Source of the DNA: Acinetobacter guerrae
GTDB lineage: Bacteria; Pseudomonadota; Gammaproteobacteria; Pseudomonadales; Moraxellaceae
Length of the DNA stretch: 64,000 nt
NCBI RefSeq assembly: GCF_009372255.1
Contig: NZ_LXGN01000045.1
Location: forward strand, 264,912-328,911
Direction of reading: 5' to 3'
Below, piece after piece: positions 48,559 to 55,982 of this stretch (positions are counted from its first letter, which is position 1; the number at the start of each line of letters is the position of its first letter). Below the pieces are notes generated by a model. The model worked only from the letters and a program-made list of their open reading frames with translations, made no database searches and was not told the origin of the DNA. The translations under genes were made by a program, and so were the position numbers.

Positions 48559-49485
48559 ATGAAACGTTTTTTATCTGCAACACAGGTCGGCTCTTTATTT
48601 GCCCTGTGTGCTGCATTTCTGTTTAGTACCAAAGCAATCTTTATTAAACAAACCTATGCCATTTCACCATTGGTCGATGCAACTGTGCTGATGGCTTTAC
48701 GTATGGGAAGCGCGTTACCGTTTTTCCTGATCATTTGCTGGTTGAATCGGCATCATAATCAGGGTCTCAACAAGAAAGATTGGCTGTTTTTAGTTTTAGC
48801 TGGGCTATTAGGCTACTACTTTGCCAGTTGGCTGGATTTTAAAGGGCTGATGTATATCAGCGCCTCTTTAGAGCGAATTATTTTATTTTTATATCCTACG
48901 CTCACTGTGCTCGCCTCAAGTCTGATCTATCGCCAAAAAATAAATGCAAAAAGTTGGTTTGCCATTTTTTTGAGTTATGGAGGGACGGTTCTGGTGATGC
49001 TGCAAGAGTACAATATTGCACCAATTCAGGGCGGTTTTTGGCTAGGTGTTAGTCTGGTTTTCGCCAGTGCTGTGGCTTTTGCGTCTTATTTACTTATGAC
49101 ACCTGCCTTAATTCAAAAATTTGGTTCGTGGAACTTTACCGGTCTCGCTTTGAGCGTCGCCTGTGCAGGAACACTACTGCATTTTTTTATAGAAACAGCT
49201 CAGCCGATCCAACTATTACAACAATTACCGCCAAGTGTGTGGTGGTACGGTCTGGGGCTTGGGTTCTTTGTCACGGTTTTACCCACTGTATTATTGATGC
49301 AAAGTATTCAACGTTTGGGCGCATCTCAATCTGCAATGATTGCATCCATTGGCCCTATTCTAACCATTCTATTAGCAGTTGCTTTTTTAGGTGAACATTT
49401 AAATACATGGCAATGGTTAGGATGTATTCTTAATATTATTGGGGTTCTGATGATTAGTTTAAGTAAGAATCGACTTAAACATTAA
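48559..49485 (+). CDS. EamA/DMT-family transporter
   Basis: A 308-residue drug/metabolite transporter with ten hydrophobic segments arranged as two EamA repeats (GSLFALCAAFLFSTKAIFIK at the start; the second near FWLGVSLVFASAVAFASYL). Substrate unknown. It converges with soxR, overlapping its stop by 4 bp. Confidence 0.85.
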   Translation: MKRFLSATQVGSLFALCAAFLFSTKAIFIKQTYAISPLVDATVLMALRMGSALPFFLIICWLNRHHNQGLNKKDWLFLVLAGLLGYYFASWLDFKGLMYISASLERIILFLYPTLTVLASSLIYRQKINAKSWFAIFLSYGGTVLVMLQEYNIAPIQGGFWLGVSLVFASAVAFASYLLMTPALIQKFGSWNFTGLALSVACAGTLLHFFIETAQPIQLLQQLPPSVWWYGLGLGFFVTVLPTVLLMQSIQRLGASQSAMIASIGPILTILLAVAFLGEHLNTWQWLGCILNIIGVLMISLSKNRLKH

Positions 49486-49967
49486 GTTTCTGTTTGATCC
49501 AGCCGATCCAACGCAAGCAATACCTGCTGAAAATGCGCGCCTGAAGATTCTTGAGCAAGATAATCATCTGGATTACGTAATGGACATTGATCCATCGACA
49601 AGCAACCACAACCGATACACCAATCTAGTTGTTGCCGTAATTGTAATAACGTCAAAATCTTGTTATCAAGTTGCTCTTTCCAAAGCTTGGACATGTTTTG
49701 CCAATCTTGTTTAGAGGCAATTTGCTCCTGAGGCAGCACCGAAAAAGCTTGTTTGACTTCGTCTAAACGAATCCCAACTACTTGTGCAATTTTAATAATT
49801 GCCACGCGCCTGAGCATCGCTCTAAGATAACGCCGCTGATTACCATTGGTACGCACACTCCAGATCAGTTGTTTTTCTTCATAAAAGCGCAGTGTTGCTA
49901 CACTAACACCGCTACGTTTTGCTAACTCACCTATACTTATAAATTGCTTGAGATGATTATTTTGCAT
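49482..49967 (-). CDS. soxR: Redox-sensitive MerR-family activator SoxR
   Basis: A 161-residue MerR regulator. The HTH (ISIGELAKRSGVSVATLRFYEE) is N-terminal. The [2Fe-2S] ligands form the SoxR-specific CX2CXCX5C at Cys117, 120, 122 and 128. It is divergent from the RidA-MFS pair, with a SoxR box between. No soxS is visible. Confidence 0.93.
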   Translation of the reverse strand: MQNNHLKQFISIGELAKRSGVSVATLRFYEEKQLIWSVRTNGNQRRYLRAMLRRVAIIKIAQVVGIRLDEVKQAFSVLPQEQIASKQDWQNMSKLWKEQLDNKILTLLQLRQQLDWCIGCGCLSMDQCPLRNPDDYLAQESSGAHFQQVLLALDRLDQTET

Positions 49968-49974
49968 GATACGC

Positions 49975-50005
49975 TTGACCTCAAGTTAACTTGAGCTTTG
50001 ATACT
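49975..50005 (+). promoter_or_regulatory. SoxR-type promoter and soxbox for the RidA-MFS genes
   Basis: CCTCAAGTTAACTTGAG (49979-49995) is the classical SoxR operator. It fills the spacer between TTGACC (49975-49980) and GATACT (50000-50005), 19 bp apart, the long spacing typical of MerR-family-activated promoters. It reads toward the RidA gene. Confidence 0.85.
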
Positions 50006-50041
50006 AGCATGGCATCGTGAATCTACTTGAGAAAATCATCA

Positions 50042-50458
50042 ATGTTAATATCACCTCATCATCTTCGCATGATCAATCCAGATACATTGTATAATCCACA
50101 ACCATTCGGATATAGCCATATTGTTGAAGTACGGCAGTTTCAACGTATCATACATATTGCGGGTCAAGGCGGTGAAAATCTAGGCGGAGAACTTACCGCA
50201 GATTTTGCCCAACAAGTTAAACAAGCTTTTCGTAATGTGCAAATCGCTTTAGACTGCGTGGGTGCAAAACTTCAAGACATTGCCATGTTACGCGTCTTGA
50301 TCGTTGGTCATAATGAAATAAAGCATCATATTCTGATTGAAATTATGCAGCAATTTTGGTCTGAGCAGAAATTTCCAGCCTGTACCCTTATTCCAGTTTC
50401 ACAACTTGCAAAATCTGAAATGCTTTTTGAAGTTGAAGCAACAGCCTACTTAGATTAA
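50042..50458 (+). CDS. RidA/YjgF-family protein
   Basis: A 138-residue RidA-family protein from the ATG at 50042; the TTG at 50027 and the ATG at 50069 are alternatives. It has the DTLYNPQPFGYSH start, the RIIHIAGQGGENLGGE core and VEATAYLD end. It lacks the exact catalytic Arg context I would expect (here MLFEVEATA), so deaminase activity is uncertain. Directly downstream of a SoxR box and 14 bp before the MFS gene. Confidence 0.82.
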   Translation: MLISPHHLRMINPDTLYNPQPFGYSHIVEVRQFQRIIHIAGQGGENLGGELTADFAQQVKQAFRNVQIALDCVGAKLQDIAMLRVLIVGHNEIKHHILIEIMQQFWSEQKFPACTLIPVSQLAKSEMLFEVEATAYLD

Positions 50459-50472
50459 ATAAGAGAGCAAAA

Positions 50473-51672
50473 ATGCAACATACATCTGACATCAGCCAAA
50501 ATAAAGCTCTACTCTGGTTGATGGCAATTGCCTGTGGTCTTTGTGCAGGGGCAAATTATTATTGTCAGCCCTTGATTCACTCGATACAGGCTGACTTTGC
50601 TGTACCAGAAGCTCAAGCTGCACTTACAGTAACCTTTGCTCAAGTCTCCTATGCACTTGGTCTGTTGTTTATTGTTCCTTTAGGCGATGTGGTCAATAAA
50701 ACCAAATTTATTCCCTTACTGATGTTTCTTGCGGGCATCGGTTTATTGCTATGTGGCTTTGCAGTCAACTTGCCGATGTTATGGATCGGAACAGTTATGA
50801 CAGGGCTTTTTTCGGTTGCTGCACAGGTACTTATCCCTTTAGCCACTATGGCAGTGAAACCAGAAAAAATAGGGGAAGTGGTCGGATTTTTAATGAGTGG
50901 CTTATTGGTCGGGATTTTGCTTTCCACAAGTTTGGCAGGATTATTATCCAATTTATTTCACTGGAAGGTGATTTATTTGCTCAGTGCAATGTTGATGTTT
51001 TTTATCGCCTATTTACTTAAAGGTCGATTGCCTTATGTCATGCGTTTTAAATTAAATTACGCTCAGATTTTCAATTCTATGCGCCATTTACTATTTGAAG
51101 AAAAGCGTTTGATCTTACGTGCATTGGTCGGTGCTTGCGCCTTTGCTTCAATGAGCACCTTATTTTCTACCATGGCACTTTTATTATCTTCACCACCATT
51201 TAACTTAAAAGATTTTATGATTGGTATTATCAGTCTAATTGGTGTTTTCGGTGCATTGTCTACCTCTTATGCAGGGAAACTGGCTGATCGTGGTTATACC
51301 TTTACACTCACTTGGGCAGGTTGTTTTTTACTACTTATTAGTTGGACATCTTTTTTCTTTGCTAAAGTTTCACTTATTTTTTATGTGATCGGTTTTGGTC
51401 TTATTAACTGGGGACTGGCATTGATTCACACCAGTAATCAAAACATTATTTTTAATCTACGCCCCGATGCTAAATCACGCTTAAATGCGATTTACATGAC
51501 TTTGTATTTTGCTGGTGCAGCAAGTGGCTCTGCCATTGGAATCTTTGCATGGCGACATGGCGGATGGATCATGACCTGTAGTGCAGGACTTGGACTTATG
51601 ATTTTTGCTGCCCTATTTGCGATGATCGATCGTATCTATTTCTGTCAAAAGAAACAGAATATTCAAACTTAG
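50473..51672 (+). CDS. MFS efflux transporter under SoxR control
   Basis: A 399-residue major facilitator with about twelve membrane segments and the loop-2/3 motif GDVVNKTKFIPLLMF. It resembles the YgaY/drug-proton antiporter branch. It is cotranscribed with the RidA-family gene from the soxbox promoter, so it probably exports a redox-active compound. Confidence 0.85.
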   Translation: MQHTSDISQNKALLWLMAIACGLCAGANYYCQPLIHSIQADFAVPEAQAALTVTFAQVSYALGLLFIVPLGDVVNKTKFIPLLMFLAGIGLLLCGFAVNLPMLWIGTVMTGLFSVAAQVLIPLATMAVKPEKIGEVVGFLMSGLLVGILLSTSLAGLLSNLFHWKVIYLLSAMLMFFIAYLLKGRLPYVMRFKLNYAQIFNSMRHLLFEEKRLILRALVGACAFASMSTLFSTMALLLSSPPFNLKDFMIGIISLIGVFGALSTSYAGKLADRGYTFTLTWAGCFLLLISWTSFFFAKVSLIFYVIGFGLINWGLALIHTSNQNIIFNLRPDAKSRLNAIYMTLYFAGAASGSAIGIFAWRHGGWIMTCSAGLGLMIFAALFAMIDRIYFCQKKQNIQT

Positions 51673-52322
51673 GAAAAATGAACAACAGGGAAAAACTGCG
51701 CATGTCCATCAAAGCTTTGCTCATGTTCAAGCATGATATACATAAAGATAGGCAATAATGTCGTTAAAATCTGGCAAGCGGAGTCAATCAATTGACGGAA
51801 AACCTGACTCCGATTGACCATGCCTCCTAAACTCATTTGTGTTTGTAACATCGCAATTCTTGCAAAAATAAAATTGAGAATTTCTGCATTACTTGAAGCT
51901 TGTATCGCATTTTTGAGTTGAGTTTTCTCTTGTAATCGATATCCTTGCCACTGAGCTTCATCAAGCTGCCGATGTTGAAACTGCCAAAAATGATACGATA
52001 AATAAGGGCTTTCTAAAAATGTTTGCATGCTCGAATCTAATTTCGAACTCAAGTTATGCATAATTTTACCTTCATGATCTAAATGAACTAATCGGGTTAA
52101 AAATAATGAAAGTCGCTGTAACTTTTGTGAATAGCTTAATTCAATCTCATCTAGATAAAGAGCATTAAACCCAATCCAGTGATAGAGTAGTTTTGCTTCA
52201 AGTTCACCATTAAGTTGGCCTGCTTGTTTCACCCAACTCAAGGCCCGTTGTAATCTCAAATCTACACCATTAGAAAGCGACGACCTTTTCTCTTTAAAAA
52301 CTTCTTCAAATACAAACATCAT
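51669..52322 (-). CDS. Uncharacterised protein, possibly HEPN-like
   Basis: A 217-residue mostly helical protein. The segment LLYHWIGFNALYLDE resembles the helix pair of Apea/HEPN-like families, but I see no clean R-x4-6-H ribonuclease motif, so this is tentative. It overlaps the MFS stop by 4 bp on the opposite strand. No partner gene suggests a toxin-antitoxin pair. Confidence 0.55.
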   Translation of the reverse strand: MMFVFEEVFKEKRSSLSNGVDLRLQRALSWVKQAGQLNGELEAKLLYHWIGFNALYLDEIELSYSQKLQRLSLFLTRLVHLDHEGKIMHNLSSKLDSSMQTFLESPYLSYHFWQFQHRQLDEAQWQGYRLQEKTQLKNAIQASSNAEILNFIFARIAMLQTQMSLGGMVNRSQVFRQLIDSACQILTTLLPIFMYIMLEHEQSFDGHAQFFPVVHFS

Positions 52323-52522
52323 TTTTCCTATTTATTATCATTCTGTTTTCACTCATTTCACCTTAGCTTGAAATTCCACCAAGTTTCAATGCTTTTGTCT
52401 TTACAGTCATTTTACGTTTTTAGGTTATAATGAGTATAGAACTTGCTTATTTTTTGCTAGGGTCATTTGGCAAAAAATCGTATACTGCTGCACTTTCGCT
52501 TTAGCATGCTTTGGGTTTGGAC

Positions 52523-52597
52523 ATGTCTTCACTTTTATCGTTAGTACCACGGATTTCAGTTGCACCCATGATGGATTGGACTGAAACTCAATATTAA
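52523..52597 (+). pseudogene. Displaced 5' end of dusA (left flank of integrated element)
   Basis: A 24-codon frame MSSLLSLVPRISVAPMMDWTETQY ending in TAA. RISVAPMMDWT is the N-terminus of tRNA-dihydrouridine synthase A, and the intact gene starts anew at 60365. This is the original gene start, cut off when the element integrated. Its old promoter should lie upstream in 52323-52522. Confidence 0.9.
52568..52581. other. Left attachment core (attL) of the dusA-integrated element
   Basis: ATGATGGATTGGAC matches the sequence at 60425-60438 exactly; flanking bases GCACC[C/T] also agree. It lies inside the dusA start, the known target of dusA-associated integrases. Confidence 0.85.
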
Positions 52598-52777
52598 AGA
52601 ATACAATTCAATAACTTAAAAAACAATTATATAATTTGTTTGCATTTTAATTGCATTAATTAATAAGTTTAATTGACTGGATCACTTCATAGGACCGCTT
52701 TTAAAGAATTATTTTTTATAATTATCTAATAGAATTTAAGTTAAGATTATTCATACTTAACTCATGAAAATTTAGAA

Positions 52778-53209
52778 ATGTCCAATAACCAAACTATGCA
52801 CACTGAGTTGCTAAAACTAAATGTATCCTTAATTGAAAAAACTAATTTCATGCTCCTAACAGCATCAACTGCATCTATTGCTTTTGTTATAACACAATTG
52901 AAGGGTCTCAACTGGAATAACCTAATTTACCTACCAATGACCACCTTGATATTGTTAAGTCTTAGTTTCTTTTTTGGCTGTAAAGCTTTAGAAATAATGG
53001 CGAGAGCATTAAAGTCGAATAGCATATACTTGAAACTAGATGATTCTCATGACTTAAAAGCAGCTTTAAAATTCGTCGAAACTCTTATAAGTAAAGCTAA
53101 TATTTACGATTCGTGTCAGAAATTCACTTTTTTTTCGGCTGCAATAATTTACGCCATATATGTCTTTCTAGTCATTTATTTAAATACTTATCCAAATGCA
53201 ATTTCTTAA
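52778..53209 (+). CDS. Membrane cargo protein of the prophage (moron candidate)
   Basis: A 143-residue protein with three hydrophobic segments (about 25-42, 50-70 and 118-137). It has no family I recognise. It is at the attL end, on the strand opposite the lysis genes, where phages often carry host-benefit genes. An inverted repeat (AGTTAAG/CTTAACT, 52739-52762) precedes it. Function unknown. Confidence 0.6.
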   Translation: MSNNQTMHTELLKLNVSLIEKTNFMLLTASTASIAFVITQLKGLNWNNLIYLPMTTLILLSLSFFFGCKALEIMARALKSNSIYLKLDDSHDLKAALKFVETLISKANIYDSCQKFTFFSAAIIYAIYVFLVIYLNTYPNAIS

Positions 53210-53388
53210 TATTCAAGATGGAGGGAGTTGAACCCGATAGAACAATGCTCAATAAAGACATATCAGATTCACAGTGTTTTAAATCAATTACTTAGAGCTT
53301 TTAAGATTGATAGTATATCACTAGATTTCAAATATCTGTGGCAAAAAATGTGGCGAAGGATTAAATCATTTTATTTATATTTAAAAAT

Positions 53389-53419
53389 AAAAAAACCACT
53401 ATCAAAATAGTGGTTTTTT
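53389..53419. terminator. Bidirectional terminator after the cargo gene
   Basis: AAAAACCACTAT and ATAGTGGTTTTT form a perfect stem with a CAAA loop and A/T tracts on both sides. Confidence 0.88.
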
Positions 53420-53438
53420 GAATTCGATAGGCAAAAAG

Positions 53439-53588
53439 TTACGCTACTTTATTTGCCTTTTGAGTTTTTGCTTGTTCAGCAGTATGTGCATTAGCAATAA
53501 TTCGATCAACCAATAAATCTGCGCGATCTAACAATTTATTAGCTTTGTTGATTAAATGCTCACGACGGATTTGTTGAAAGTTCTTCAT
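53439..53588 (-). CDS. Small phage protein, 49 residues
   Basis: A 49-codon gene below usual size cutoffs. It starts MKNFQQIRREHL and is highly charged and helical, with no Cys. A strong Shine-Dalgarno GAGGAA precedes the ATG by 5 bases. It lies 24 bp after the next minus-strand gene. Function unknown. Confidence 0.65.
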   Translation of the reverse strand: MKNFQQIRREHLINKANKLLDRADLLVDRIIANAHTAEQAKTQKANKVA

Positions 53589-53612
53589 AGTTATTCCTCA
53601 ATCAATATAGGT

Positions 53613-53945
53613 CTATAGTACAGGTACATTTACATGTTTTTCGAGCTTAGAATACAACTGCTCCATTTCGTCAGTTGACTCACCTGCCACTATTGCGTTA
53701 GCAATGCCGTTAATTACCCATATGCATTGCTTAACATTTAAAGAAATATCATCATCACACTCAAGATCTTCAAGAACTTTAGCGAGTTTTTCCATAATCT
53801 TAGCTACTTCTTCTGCACTAGGATCAATCTGACTCAGGTATTCAATGTTGAGTGAAACAATTTTACTTTCTTTTAAAAATTTATTAGCGATATGAAGTAC
53901 ACGCAAATAAATATCTTTTATAGCATCGTCCAAAGGAAACCTCAT
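53613..53945 (-). CDS. Hypothetical phage protein, acidic helical
   Basis: A 110-residue acidic, largely helical protein (EEVAKIMEKLAKVLEDLE). I see no recognisable family. It starts in the AT-rich gap downstream of the spanins and is probably cotranscribed with the 49-residue gene. Confidence 0.6.
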   Translation of the reverse strand: MRFPLDDAIKDIYLRVLHIANKFLKESKIVSLNIEYLSQIDPSAEEVAKIMEKLAKVLEDLECDDDISLNVKQCIWVINGIANAIVAGESTDEMEQLYSKLEKHVNVPVL

Positions 53946-54196
53946 ACTATGTATATAGCAATGATTTGTGAAAATTCAATGAATCTTTACAAAAAGTTAT
54001 AATTTGGTCGGTGATTATACACGATGAAAAAAAAATTGGTTAAATTATTTTCAATATTCTTTAAAACATTTTGAGCCCATTCATTTACCTCCCCACTTGT
54101 ATATTTATTGTTTGAACAGTTATAGCACAGTCATGATTCTTTATTAAAGATAAATTTTCCGATTATTGTTATATTTTTTTCAAATTAAAACCCTCA

Positions 54197-54484
54197 CTAG
54201 AGGATTTTAATTTTTACATCATTCAAAGCACTACACTCATTGTATTTTGCAACAGTATCAATGATCCATAGCGCGATTTCTTTGCCCTGCCCTGATTCTA
54301 ATTTAAGGAGTTTAGGGCAAGGTACAACCAAATTAGCTGGAATCGTTGGAGATAAGTGAGTTGATGTGCTGCAACCCAGTATCATCAATACAAACGTTGT
54401 TATAAACAGGACGCTCAATGATCTTTTGCACTTCACGTGTAACTGTTTCGACTTTGACACGTTGTTCTGATTTAAGTTGCTCAT
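54197..54484 (-). CDS. Phage outer-membrane spanin lipoprotein (Rz1-like)
   Basis: A 95-residue lipoprotein candidate with lipobox LMILGC (Cys38). It begins inside the Rz gene in another frame and overlaps it by 152 bp, the architecture seen in lambda Rz/Rz1. It would bridge to the inner spanin and fuse the membranes at lysis. The start is less certain because the leading 37 residues are long. Confidence 0.75.
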   Translation of the reverse strand: MSNLNQNNVSKSKQLHVKCKRSLSVLFITTFVLMILGCSTSTHLSPTIPANLVVPCPKLLKLESGQGKEIALWIIDTVAKYNECSALNDVKIKIL

Positions 54485-54701
54485 AATCTGCGCTCACTTT
54501 GTTTATATTGTTTTGTTTTTCGATCAATGCCTTTTGCTGATCATCTTTAAGTTTTTGAACCTTGGCTGAGCATTTCTGTTCAGCTTCTTGAAGTTTTCCA
54601 CTTAGATGATTTGTATATGCAATTTGCGCCAGGTATAAAAAAATAAAGACCGCAATTGCGATCCATTTTTTAAACTTCCATAAGACTATGAATATTGGCA
54701 T
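54333..54701 (-). CDS. Phage inner-membrane spanin (Rz-like)
   Basis: A 122-residue protein with one N-terminal membrane helix (about 13-28) and a long coiled coil (EAEQKCSAKVQKLKDDQQ onward). A C-terminal CIDDTGLQHINS matches the end of Rz-type proteins. It follows the DUF6527 gene with start/stop overlap. Confidence 0.8.
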   Translation of the reverse strand: MPIFIVLWKFKKWIAIAVFIFLYLAQIAYTNHLSGKLQEAEQKCSAKVQKLKDDQQKALIEKQNNINKVSADYEQLKSEQRVKVETVTREVQKIIERPVYNNVCIDDTGLQHINSLISNDSS

Positions 54702-54997
54702 TACAATTCCTCAATTTCGGATAAATCAACTGTCTTGCCAGCAAGCTGATGAAAACAGTCTGATAAAAACTGGATCTGGCCATTTCTAATAAAAGAATGA
54801 CACTGTGATGTGTGACCTGCATTTACCATCAAACTTGGACTAAATGTTGGCTTTTCTAAGTTTCCATCAAAATCCCAACAAATCTTATGCTGTTCGCCAA
54901 CATGAATCGGATGAAGGTATTTGCAGCCTGGGCATTCAATAAAATAAGTGCCGTTTGACTCCAACATGACTTTTGAAACTTTCTTGAATTCACTCAT
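54701..54997 (-). CDS. DUF6527-family phage protein
   Basis: A 98-residue protein with a Cys-rich N-terminus (ECPGCKYLHPIHV) and KPTFSPSL, as in DUF6527 phage proteins often labelled ammonia monooxygenase; that label is misleading. Its ATG shares an ATGA with the endolysin stop, so it is translationally coupled. Its role in the lysis cassette is unknown. Confidence 0.8.
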   Translation of the reverse strand: MSEFKKVSKVMLESNGTYFIECPGCKYLHPIHVGEQHKICWDFDGNLEKPTFSPSLMVNAGHTSQCHSFIRNGQIQFLSDCFHQLAGKTVDLSEIEEL

Positions 54998-55503
54998 GAG
55001 TTCACCGCCATACACTTATTATATCGATCAACTTGTCTGGTCCACACGCCATAGCAGCCATTACTACGAATCGAACAATCTCGCTTTGCAACGTATTTCC
55101 ATTTCAGCAACGACTTACATGCAGCAACGTATTGACCCGCTTTTAAGTGTGAAAGCATTGAAGATGATTGCCAGTTGCTTCGCCCAAAGTTGTACATAAA
55201 ATCTAAATATAGATCGTATTCAGTTTGAGATAACTTGACACCCTGCAATGTTTTACGAAACACTTGTTCATCTTTAGAGATATGTGCTTGTGCAATCTGT
55301 ATTGCTCGTTTCTGATCAATTGGCTTATCTGTCATTTTGACTTTAGAGCCATTTTCATATTGAGTTGACCCAATGCCAATTGTTGCAACACCCCCTGTAT
55401 CTTTATAAGGCTTTGACGAATATCCCTCATAGCCGATTAAAGACGTAAAAAAAACAGCCGAAGCTGCTAATGACGTGACAATCAGCTTAGTCTTGTTCGA
55501 CAT
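54994..55503 (-). CDS. SAR endolysin, GH24 lysozyme
   Basis: A 169-residue T4-type muramidase. The N-terminus (KLIVTSLAASAVFFTSLIG) is a signal-arrest-release segment, rich in Ala/Ser/Thr rather than strongly hydrophobic. The catalytic triad is Glu26-x8-Asp35-x5-Thr41. The ATG at 55503 has GGGGTG upstream; it overlaps the holin gene by 17 bp. Confidence 0.93.
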   Translation of the reverse strand: MSNKTKLIVTSLAASAVFFTSLIGYEGYSSKPYKDTGGVATIGIGSTQYENGSKVKMTDKPIDQKRAIQIAQAHISKDEQVFRKTLQGVKLSQTEYDLYLDFMYNFGRSNWQSSSMLSHLKAGQYVAACKSLLKWKYVAKRDCSIRSNGCYGVWTRQVDRYNKCMAVNS

Positions 55504-55735
55504 CGTTACACCCCTTTTTATTTCGCTTTTGCCGTGCCAAATAATCCAATTCATCACGACGATCTTTACGAATCGTTGCCCAAGCTTGAATAATCAAGCC
55601 CAGAACTGCACATAAACCACCGACAATGGCCATCCACTCAGTTGTAGTAAATCCCCCCAAAACTGCGACACCCCCACCCGCTAAATTTGTTGCAAGCCCA
55701 AATCCTGCCCCACTTGATGTTGTTGGTTCTGGCAT
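55487..55735 (-). CDS. Holin-like phage membrane protein
   Basis: An 82-residue protein with one strong membrane helix (about 33-52) after a Gly-rich start and a basic tail (KDRRDELDYLARQKRNKK). Its location directly upstream of the endolysin is the standard holin place. It may act as pinholin, since the endolysin is of the SAR type. Confidence 0.8.
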   Translation of the reverse strand: MPEPTTSSGAGFGLATNLAGGGVAVLGGFTTTEWMAIVGGLCAVLGLIIQAWATIRKDRRDELDYLARQKRNKKGCNDVEQD

Positions 55736-55758
55736 AAAGCCCCCTAAAAAAATGGCAA

Positions 55759-55782
55759 TAAAAAACCGCCTTTCGGCGGCTT
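55759..55782 (-). terminator. Terminator in the tail/lysis region
   Basis: AAGCCGCC and GGCGGTTT pair around GAAA on the minus strand, followed by TTTTTATT. It lies after the 58-residue gene and before the holin gene, so the lysis cassette needs its own promoter or read-through. Confidence 0.8.
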
Positions 55783-55794
55783 CATAGGTTCAGC

Positions 55795-55971
55795 TTAAAT
55801 TTCAATCAGTTCATGATTGAGAATTTTGTATTTCAATGCTGAAACTTGCTGATCAAGCTGCAACACTTCTTGATGTTCATCATGATGAATACTTTCTGCA
55901 AGAAATTCAGGAGATTCAATAATGTTTTGAATCTCACCCGATTCAGTTTCATAAACTGCAAAATAAGCCAT
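55795..55971 (-). CDS. Small phage protein after the tail-tip gene, 58 residues
   Basis: A 58-codon gene starting MAYFAVYETESGEIQNI. AGGAG lies seven bases before the ATG. It is acidic and helical, and begins 12 bp after the tail-tip gene. It may be a tail-fibre assembly or chaperone-type protein by position only. Confidence 0.7.
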   Translation of the reverse strand: MAYFAVYETESGEIQNIIESPEFLAESIHHDEHQEVLQLDQQVSALKYKILNHELIEI

Positions 55972-55982
55972 AAATTCTCCTA

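Noticed and set aside
52400..52431. TATAAT with a distant TTTACA as the original dusA promoter
   Set aside because: Spacing of 20 bp is too long for confidence; only the -10-like box is convincing.
53218..53240. A tRNA 3'-end-like motif (GGTTCAACTCC on the minus strand)
   Set aside because: The T-stem closes by only three pairs and no upstream cloverleaf or CCA end is present.
53228..53410. A 60-codon plus-strand frame
   Set aside because: No ribosome site, no recognisable motif, and it ends in the terminator; likely chance.
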